This document shows positions 1 to 5,170 of a stretch of DNA of 6,255 nucleotides, one piece after another. Position 1 is the first letter of the stretch, and the number at the start of each line of letters is the position of its first letter. The stretch is taken from contig JABDLQ010000218.1 in the NCBI GenBank assembly GCA_013002925.1, positions 1-6,255 of the forward strand. The letters are read 5' to 3'. The stretch is from Gammaproteobacteria bacterium. GTDB taxonomy: Bacteria > Pseudomonadota > Gammaproteobacteria > Steroidobacterales > SZUA-146. The notes under the pieces are model-generated. The model searched no databases, was not told the DNA's origin, and saw nothing but the letters and a program-made list of their open reading frames with translations. A program made the translations under genes and the position numbers.

Positions 1-799
1 CAATCGCGGGACTACCGGTGCGGTTGTATTACGCCAGCCATTTGGCGGCATGGGCAAATCAGCGTTTGGTCCCGGGATCAAGGCAGGCGGTACCAACTAT
101 GTGGCGCAGTTAATGCAGTTCGAGTCCTCCGAACCGGTGCTTGAAGACGTTGCGATTGTCAATCCGCGGCTGGCAGCCCTGCATGACGACTTGACAGGCA
201 ACGATAAATTTATCACCTCCCGCATCGACGCGAGTGAGCGCGCCAGAATCTGTACGGCTATTCGTAGCTATGATCAAGCCAGTGTCACGGAGTTTGGCAA
301 AAAACACGATGCATGCCGGCTGATTGGGCAGGATAACTTTCGACGTTATTTGCCCGTGAAGGATGTGCGTATTCGCATCCATCCGGCCGATAGTGCTTTT
401 GATGTTTTTGCACGTGCCGCTGCGGCCATGGCTGTTGGCAGTCGTGCCACGATCAGCTATGTACCAGGATGTGCGATGCCGGTTTTGGACGTGCTGGAAT
501 ATGTCACCGATGCGTGGGGTGCGCGCATCGAGTTTGTCGAAGAATCCGACGATACGCTGGTCCAGGTTATTCGTGCTCGCCAGACTGATCGCGTGCGTTT
601 CGCGAAGGACAGCGCCATACCCTCTAAAGTTTATCGGGCCATTGATGAAACCGGCATATACATTGCACGCGCTCCAGTATTGCCTCACGGCAGAGTGGAG
701 TTGCTATGGTATGTGCGAGAGCAAAGCATCAGCTCGGATTATCATCGCTACGGTACGCTCGCTTTTCGCGCTGACGAAGAACGTTCACCTACACTCTAA
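1..799 (+). CDS. putA: Bifunctional proline dehydrogenase / L-glutamate gamma-semialdehyde dehydrogenase (PutA-type), C-terminal part only
   Basis: The reading frame is open from base 2 (codon AAT) to the TAA at 797-799, so the 5' part lies outside the window; the ATG at 50 is internal. The first residues read NRGTTGAVVLRQPFGG, then a KAGGTNY segment. This is the end of the NAD-dependent P5C dehydrogenase (aldehyde dehydrogenase) module that turns glutamate semialdehyde into glutamate in proline catabolism. About 200 further residues follow, far more than a stand-alone P5C dehydrogenase has. They include LIGQDNFRRYLP (nt 320-355), EFVEESDDTL, RQTDRVRF and a terminal ELLWYVREQSISSDYHRYG (nt 698-754). 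I recognise this extension from memory as typical of a PutA subtype in which the proline dehydrogenase domain comes first. It resembles a degenerate ALDH-superfamily C-terminal domain. The proline dehydrogenase domain itself is not visible, so bifunctionality is inferred. The gene converges on the nhaA operon. Confidence 0.85.
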   Translation, partial: NRGTTGAVVLRQPFGGMGKSAFGPGIKAGGTNYVAQLMQFESSEPVLEDVAIVNPRLAALHDDLTGNDKFITSRIDASERARICTAIRSYDQASVTEFGKKHDACRLIGQDNFRRYLPVKDVRIRIHPADSAFDVFARAAAAMAVGSRATISYVPGCAMPVLDVLEYVTDAWGARIEFVEESDDTLVQVIRARQTDRVRFAKDSAIPSKVYRAIDETGIYIARAPVLPHGRVELLWYVREQSISSDYHRYGTLAFRADEERSPTL

Positions 800-1146
800 T
801 GCAGCCTCGGGCAGATCAGGCAATCGTCAGACCTTCCGGTAAATTCATTGGCACGGGATGCACGTAAAGGCGCGGTGAATCGGTTGGTTTCAATCAGAGC
901 TGATTCCTCCCGGCCAACACAACATCATCTGCAACCCGTGTGTCAGACTGCACTATGTCAAGCGACTTTTTGCCATAAGCGCCAGTCAACAAAACGAGCG
1001 TGTCAGGATAGTTTACGCGATAACAATAATCGTGCTGCCTGAAAAACGCCAAGCTGATGTAAAGCCGTACAATTATACTTTTGGCATGAATCGTGCATTT
1101 ATTTATGCATATTAAAGAGCGAAGCAACACGGCTAAAAATTATAAT

Positions 1147-1165
1147 AAGAGGGGAAAAAAGAAGG
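1147..1165 (+). repeat. 19-bp polypurine direct repeat, copy 1
   Basis: The sequence AAGAGGGGAAAAAAGAAGG occurs here and again, base for base, at 1194-1212, a 47-bp period. The identity stops at both ends (T versus G before, G versus C after). All 19 bases are purines on the plus strand. The spacing and partial similarity of what follows each copy suggest an old tandem duplication or a dispersed intergenic element, but neither is proven. Confidence 0.8.
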
Positions 1166-1193
1166 GTGTGGTAACCGGGCGCAGAACATCGAG

Positions 1194-1212
1194 AAGAGGG
1201 GAAAAAAGAAGG
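1194..1212 (+). repeat. 19-bp polypurine direct repeat, copy 2
   Basis: This is an exact second copy of the 1147-1165 sequence. With the preceding GAG it forms a 22-base uninterrupted purine run (1191-1212). It is followed by two further G-rich GGGGAC-type strings (about 1224-1229 and 1236-1241) and then the terminator hairpin. Confidence 0.8.
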
Positions 1213-1246
1213 CGCTAAAGGTGGGGGACGCAGCAGGGGACAAAAC

Positions 1247-1286
1247 AGGCGGGTGGATTCAGTGAAATCCACCCGCCTTTGTTTTT
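1247..1286 (+). terminator. Strong intrinsic terminator, probably bidirectional
   Basis: Arms AGGCGGGTGGATT (1247-1259) and AATCCACCCGCCT (1266-1278) are perfectly complementary over 13 bp, with a 6-nt loop CAGTGA. On the plus strand the stem runs into TTTGTTTTT (1278-1286), a good U tract. On the minus strand the stem is followed by TGTTTTG (complement of 1247-1241), a weaker U tract. The hairpin therefore can end plus-strand transcripts from putA, or from any start inside the gap, and also minus-strand transcripts from the nhaA operon, whose last stop is about 200 bp away. It lies 448 bp beyond the putA stop. Confidence 0.88.
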
Positions 1287-1481
1287 GGCGTGCATGTGCA
1301 AGTCAGTAATCGCGCCTCATAGTAAGACTGAACCAGTGCCAGGCTGTACCCGCATCGCCTTTCGTTATTGCAAAAAAAGCAGATATTCATGCCTGCGACG
1401 GTATCCTGGTTGATCAGCAAGGCACCTGAATCCGTAAGGCCGCCGAATCATTCCTTCCTCAGGCTCCATTACAATTTCAGT

Positions 1482-1928
1482 TTATGTTTCCTTACAGGTG
1501 AAATCCGTGCGTAAAAACTCCAGGACAAATTGATTGGCAGTTTCGGCGCGTTTCTCGGTTCTTGCGGCAAAGCGATTGAGTCGTGCAACAAACTCGCTGA
1601 TGGTCAACTCCGGTGGCACACAATATCCGACGGTGCGGTTGCTTCCGAACCTGTTGTCTTTATTGCCGAGTCGGGTTTGCTGCGCGCGCTCCATGAATTT
1701 TGATGATTTTTTTTCGGGGCTGGTCTGGCCGGCAGTGCCCATCGCGTACGCGCCGCCCATGTAGCCTTGCAGGTAACTGCGACAGCGCGCGGTGTCGAGT
1801 GAAGCCGGATCGCGTTCGTGATTGGCGCACCGCGATAGAAGGTCGGTCGTGCTCAGCGGTTCTACAGCCGATGCTGCTGATGTCAGGCTGACGAGGAACA
1901 GAAAGGTTAGCAAGTGAGCGAGTTTCAT
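1482..1928 (-). CDS. Exported four-cysteine protein, Rap1a/Tai immunity-like family, second gene of the nhaA operon
   Basis: This 148-residue protein begins with a clear Sec signal peptide: charged MK, hydrophobic residues 3-16, and ASA at 19-21 before V22. It should be released into the periplasm. The mature part follows the pattern I associate with the Rap1a/Tai family: LLSRC (C34), C49 leading into RSYLQGYMGGAYAMG, then VGYCVPPELTISEFV (C103), a helical stretch, and a final FTCKE (C145). Four cysteines would allow two disulfides. Named members neutralise type VI secretion amidase effectors in the periplasm, but the fold is also common in chromosomal proteins of unknown role. No toxin gene lies beside it, so an immunity function is not supported here. 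The segment at 65-98 is long, charged and polar. Start choice: the ATG overlaps the nhaA stop (ATGA), with AAGGAG 8 nt upstream. The assignment rests on pattern recognition and is moderately sure; the function is unknown. Confidence 0.72.
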   Translation of the reverse strand: MKLAHLLTFLFLVSLTSAASAVEPLSTTDLLSRCANHERDPASLDTARCRSYLQGYMGGAYAMGTAGQTSPEKKSSKFMERAQQTRLGNKDNRFGSNRTVGYCVPPELTISEFVARLNRFAARTEKRAETANQFVLEFLRTDFTCKET

Positions 1929-3130
1929 GCGGAAGTCTCCTTAGTCGATGCGCGTAAAATAAGGTAGCCAATAACGGCACTGAGCCCTGAGCCAATCAGA
2001 ATACCTAGTCGGTCAATGCGTGCATATCCCGAGCCGCCCTCGGCAAATGCCAGTCCGCCTACGAACAGGCTCATGGTAAAGCCGACGCCACACAATACTG
2101 CGACCCCGAACAATTGCAACCAGGTCACATCTTTGGGCAGACGCGCAATACCCGCTAGGACTGCCAACCCAACGCACGCCATGATGCCCACGGGTTTACC
2201 AATGAGCAAGCCAAGTGCGATGCCCATTGGTACTGGATCAAGCAGTCGCGACAGGTTAAGTCCGTCAAATGAAACTCCTGCGTTCACCAGCGCAAACATA
2301 GGGAGAATCAAGAACGCTATCCATGGGTGAAGTTCCTCTATCATCGCCTTAGCCGGAGACCGGGAACGGCCTGATGGTTTTTCCGTTGAAATAAACAATG
2401 CCGTTACGACACCGGCCAGAGTGGCATGCACACCGGATTTAAGAACGCACACCCAAAGTATCATGCCGAGCACAACGAATGGAAAGGGTTTTTGACCACC
2501 CATCAGTTTCAGTAGCCCCATCAGGACGATAACAACGGTGGCTGCGCCCATTGAGGTGCTGGATAAGCCGGACGTATAAAATAGTGCAATAATCAGGATC
2601 GCAATCAGGTCGTCCAGAATCGCCAGCGTCATAAGAAATACTTTTAGCGCCACTGGCACGCGTGAACCAACGGTGGCGAGCACCCCAAGGGCGAAGGCGA
2701 TGTCGGTTGCCGTTGGCACTGCCCAGCCCTTCAGGTCTGCGGGATCGTGCCAGTTCATCGTGGCGTAAATTGCCGCCGGGACAGCAACGCCCCCGATTGC
2801 GCCTATCAGTGGTAACACCAGTTGTGAGCGGTCGGACAAATGCCCGTGAAGCACCTCGTATTTGATTTCCAGACCGACTACGAAGAAGAAGATTGCCATC
2901 CAGCCATCGTTGATCCACAGAAACAGCGGCTTTTCGATATTCAGTGCATCAACCCTGACCTGGCCTGAAATGTTCAGAAAAGCAATGTACAGTTCCGAGA
3001 ACGCAGAATTCTTGACCGCCATGGCCACCAGAGTCGCTCCGATGAGCATCAGTCCGCCTGAGCTCTCAAGATGAATAAAACGCTCGATGCTGCGGCTAAA
3101 CCGATCAATCGGTGTCGGTTCTTGAGTCAT
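1925..3130 (-). CDS. nhaA: Na+/H+ antiporter NhaA
   Basis: This 401-residue inner-membrane antiporter (E. coli NhaA has 388) uses the proton gradient to expel Na+ for pH and salt homeostasis. The conserved landmarks are present. They are ASGG-like SSGG at 23-26, WINDGWMAIFFFVVGLEIK (72-90), PTATDIAFALGVL with T142/D143 (E. coli T132/D133), the ion-binding pair D173-D174 in LAILDDL, SGVHATLAGV with H235 (E. coli H225), LHPW at 267-270, LIGKPVG with K312 (E. coli K300), and GVGFTMSLFVGGLAF in the eleventh helix. About twelve hydrophobic segments are visible. After DDL the usual Gly is Ile (DDLIAI). The ATG at 3130 is the only sensible start, because an in-frame TGA lies about 33 nt upstream; it has no clear Shine-Dalgarno. 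The gene overlaps the next cistron by 4 bp (ATGA). Complete and intact. Confidence 0.97.
   Translation of the reverse strand: MTQEPTPIDRFSRSIERFIHLESSGGLMLIGATLVAMAVKNSAFSELYIAFLNISGQVRVDALNIEKPLFLWINDGWMAIFFFVVGLEIKYEVLHGHLSDRSQLVLPLIGAIGGVAVPAAIYATMNWHDPADLKGWAVPTATDIAFALGVLATVGSRVPVALKVFLMTLAILDDLIAILIIALFYTSGLSSTSMGAATVVIVLMGLLKLMGGQKPFPFVVLGMILWVCVLKSGVHATLAGVVTALFISTEKPSGRSRSPAKAMIEELHPWIAFLILPMFALVNAGVSFDGLNLSRLLDPVPMGIALGLLIGKPVGIMACVGLAVLAGIARLPKDVTWLQLFGVAVLCGVGFTMSLFVGGLAFAEGGSGYARIDRLGILIGSGLSAVIGYLILRASTKETSA
1937..1942 (-). promoter_or_regulatory. Shine-Dalgarno of the Rap1a-like gene, inside the nhaA 3' end
   Basis: On the minus strand AAGGAG lies 8 nt before the ATG at 1928-1926, within the last codons of nhaA. 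With the ATGA stop/start overlap it fixes the start codon and indicates translational coupling of the two cistrons. Confidence 0.85.
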
Positions 3131-3409
3131 GGTCGCAGATTACCGCAAAACGGGGGGGTGCTCAGCATTTTTTGGCCCTGACTTGCCAAGAGATATCTGA
3201 TTATCCGCAAAGCCGAAGCGGTTTAACAGTGGGCAAGCAGGCAATTGCTTCGAATTAACCTGGGTTTCAGGATGCAGGGCAGGACTGTCATACACAACGA
3301 CGTGCCTGGCACTTACCTGACCTGGACGTCTAAAGGCGCGTGGTTGTGACCGAGGAGGCTGCAACAGAAGGAAATTGGTCGCCAGTGCAGGCATCTGCAC
3401 TATTAGATT
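3131..3409. other. Intergenic gap and presumed nhaA leader
   Basis: This is a 279-bp gap between two minus-strand transcription units and should hold the nhaA promoter. I see no convincing -35/-10 pair. The best -10-like string on the minus strand is GATAAT (3200-3205), without a good -35. A run of seven C on the minus strand (3152-3158) lies 22-28 nt upstream of the nhaA ATG. A small imperfect stem CCGC/GCGG spans 3205-3221. The open frame at 3140-3400 (-) has no family resemblance and is not called. Confidence 0.6.
3384..3401 (-). other. Perfect short hairpin just after the CRTAC1 gene
   Basis: AGTGCAG (3384-3390) and CTGCACT (3395-3401) form a 7-bp stem around a 4-nt loop, starting 9 bp past the stop codon of the minus-strand gene. 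No U tract follows on either strand (the minus-strand sequence continues GGCGACC), so it is at best a transcript-end stabiliser or part of a Rho-dependent end, not a canonical intrinsic terminator. Confidence 0.45.
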
Positions 3410-5170
3410 CTACGGCCAGTCGGAACCGGTGCCTTCTGTCAGGGTCAGTTCGGTGTTGACGTTAATGTCCCGCCAGATTTCACGATGACCGAGTGGCCAG
3501 ATGACCCCGATGCCAGTGATCTTATGATTCTTGCCAAGCCCGAAGTGTACCCGGATGTCGCTTGCGCTCAGGTAACTGCCTTCAGAGCGCGCCCGGCGAT
3601 ATAGAGGTGACAGACCGTCTCGCAGCAATGCCACCGTGGCGCCCGCGCCGTCGCGGTTTGATTGAGTGCCGACAAGTTTTACCCGTAGCCAGTCGTGGTG
3701 CCCAACCCCATTATTGAGCAGCAGACGAACCGGACCATTGTTGTTTGTTACGACGATGTCAATATCTCCATCATTGTCAATGTCGCCAAAAGCTGCACCG
3801 CGACTGACTTCCAGGGCATTGATGATCGGGCCGGCGCTACGGCTGATGTCAACAAAGCGGTTGCCCGTATCATTGCGAAACAGTTGATTGCGTTGTTCAA
3901 ACGGGTAATCTGATATTCCTACCCGCGACTCTTCGAGTTTGACGTTGCCGTTCGCCACAAACAGGTCAAGGTCTGAATCGTTGTCGTAATCAAACCACTG
4001 TGAGCCAAAACCTGTAAAAGACAGGCTGCTGCTGCCAAGCTGTGCGCTGTTGGTGGCATCAAAAAAATTCGCATTCCCATCGTTGACATACAGGGTGTTT
4101 GACTCACGCACCAGGTGTGTCATGAATAAATCTTCGTCACCGTCGCCGTCAAAGTCACCGGCGGTGACGCCCATGCTGGCTTCCGGTGACCCCACGGTGT
4201 TGAGCCCCGTGCCGGCCATGATCGCGATCTCCTCAAAGCGCTGGCCGCCGCGATTCATCCACATAAAGTTTGCGGCGCCGTCGTTTGCAACATAGGCGTC
4301 TGTGTAGCCATCCGCATCAAAATCAGCCCACACCAGGCCGAGACCCGGGCCGGACTTTGCAGCAATGCCGGTGTTGACACTGACATCCGTGAAGCGGTAT
4401 TCGCCGTCATTGCGGAACAAGCGGTCGCGAGTGGGTGGATACACCTGTGGTCCGCAGTAATCGCGGCGGCCGCCAGGACTGGTGCAAACCGTGTTGCGCA
4501 CCTGGTCAAACTCCACGTAGTTGACCACCCACAAATCAAGATCACCATCCCGGTCATAGTCACTGAAACCTGCGGCTGTACTCCATGAGGCGTCATCCAC
4601 ACCAGCGCCACTGGTGATGTCCGTGAACGTACCGCCGTCATTGCGATACAGGCGATTCGAACCATACGCCGTGATATACAAATCCGGATCACCATCGTTG
4701 TCGATGTCGCCAGTGGCAGCACCCATGGCGTAACCGTCAAGACCAAGGCCGCTGTCAGCGGTGACGTCAGTAAAAGACAGGTCTCCGTCTTTCGTGAGGT
4801 CATTGCGAAACAAACGGCTGCCAGGCCAGTGGGTTGGTGGTGGCGGAAACAGCGAGTCATTCACAGCTTGCGTGGCGTCGAGCATGGTGCCCTGAAGAAG
4901 GTAAACATCGAGGTCGCCATCGCTATCGTAATCCAGTAGCGCAACGCCCGATCCCATGACTTCCGGCATGTAAAAGTCACCGGTGGCGCCGATGAAATGT
5001 GAAAATATTAGCCCGGCATCCTCCGCACCGTCATGGAATAACGGTGGGCTGACCGGTGGTGATGCAGTGATGGCAGGTGATGGTGATGGGGTTGCCGGGG
5101 GCTGCGTGTCCTCCGGTGCGCAGCCTGCAGCTATTATTACCGCGCAACATAAAATTCTCACCGGGATCAT
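3410..5170 (-). CDS. CRTAC1-family lipoprotein: FG-GAP/VCBS repeats with C-terminal ASPIC/UnbV domain
   Basis: This 586-residue protein is predicted to be cell-surface or periplasm-facing. Residues 1-16 form a short hydrophobic signal ending AAG before C17, an acceptable lipobox. Ala at +2 would favour outer-membrane sorting. A Pro/Ser/Thr-rich tether follows (18-43). Seven calcium-loop motifs of FG-GAP/VCBS type (D-x-D-x-D-G-D-x-D) start at D80, D155, D204, D283, D339, D394 and D463, consistent with a beta-propeller of about seven blades. The sixth has Ser in place of Gly (DYDNDSDLD). A Cys pair in CTSPGGRRDYCGP (229-239) is typical of the family. Residues about 505-579 match the ASPIC/UnbV domain: NRDGAGATV, SEGSYLSASDIRVHFGLG, then VIWPLG. 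The biochemical role of bacterial members is unknown; ligand or protein binding is inferred. The ATG overlaps the stop of the TPR gene (ATGA), with GGAAG 7 nt upstream, so the pair is co-translated. Confidence 0.92.
   Translation of the reverse strand: MIPVRILCCAVIIAAGCAPEDTQPPATPSPSPAITASPPVSPPLFHDGAEDAGLIFSHFIGATGDFYMPEVMGSGVALLDYDSDGDLDVYLLQGTMLDATQAVNDSLFPPPPTHWPGSRLFRNDLTKDGDLSFTDVTADSGLGLDGYAMGAATGDIDNDGDPDLYITAYGSNRLYRNDGGTFTDITSGAGVDDASWSTAAGFSDYDRDGDLDLWVVNYVEFDQVRNTVCTSPGGRRDYCGPQVYPPTRDRLFRNDGEYRFTDVSVNTGIAAKSGPGLGLVWADFDADGYTDAYVANDGAANFMWMNRGGQRFEEIAIMAGTGLNTVGSPEASMGVTAGDFDGDGDEDLFMTHLVRESNTLYVNDGNANFFDATNSAQLGSSSLSFTGFGSQWFDYDNDSDLDLFVANGNVKLEESRVGISDYPFEQRNQLFRNDTGNRFVDISRSAGPIINALEVSRGAAFGDIDNDGDIDIVVTNNNGPVRLLLNNGVGHHDWLRVKLVGTQSNRDGAGATVALLRDGLSPLYRRARSEGSYLSASDIRVHFGLGKNHKITGIGVIWPLGHREIWRDINVNTELTLTEGTGSDWP

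Larger units (their letters stand above)
800..1481. other. Intergenic region between convergent genes; no credible gene
   Basis: This 682-bp stretch separates putA (+) from the Rap1a-like gene (-). Short open frames at 848-1042 (+) and 894-1130 (-) have no recognisable family, no Shine-Dalgarno and unnatural composition, so I do not call them. Things seen: a small inverted repeat AATCA/TGATT (892-896/901-905); an AT-rich patch around 1010-1160; an AT-rich inverted repeat TGCAT/ATGCA (1094-1098/1105-1109); isolated TATAAT hexamers at 1141-1146 (+) and 1072-1077 (-), both without a recognisable -35 at proper spacing; a 19-bp polypurine direct repeat; and a strong terminator at 1247-1286. Positions 1287-1481 show nothing beyond being the likely 3' untranslated region of the minus-strand operon. 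Confidence 0.7.

Noticed and set aside
110..688. 192-aa open frame on the minus strand opposite putA
   Set aside because: The plus-strand frame carries unmistakable PutA motifs; the antisense translation shows no family pattern.
1072..1077. Perfect TATAAT on the minus strand as a promoter
   Set aside because: No -35 at 16-18 nt, and only the antisense side of putA lies downstream; an isolated hexamer in AT-rich sequence is expected by chance.
848..1130. Two short open frames in the gap (64 aa on +, 78 aa on -)
   Set aside because: No recognisable family, no Shine-Dalgarno, mutually overlapping on opposite strands, and composition unlike the real genes of the window.
1482..1928. Toxin-immunity (type VI effector/immunity) locus
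   Set aside because: Only the immunity-like fold is present. Neighbours are nhaA and a non-coding gap; no amidase, VgrG, Hcp or PAAR-like gene is visible.
3140..3400. 86-aa open frame on the minus strand between nhaA and the CRTAC1 gene
   Set aside because: Its start lies inside the 3384-3401 hairpin, there is no family resemblance or signal, and it fills the gap where the nhaA promoter should be.
3131..3409. Riboswitch or Na+/NhaR-type operator in front of nhaA
   Set aside because: No conserved aptamer layout and no convincing inverted-repeat operator could be identified by eye.
4255..4860. 201-aa open frame on the minus strand
   Set aside because: It is a frame-shifted shadow of the CRTAC1-family gene. 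Repetitive D/N/G codons keep the second frame open, and the translation is rich in Met, Thr and Arg with no domain pattern.
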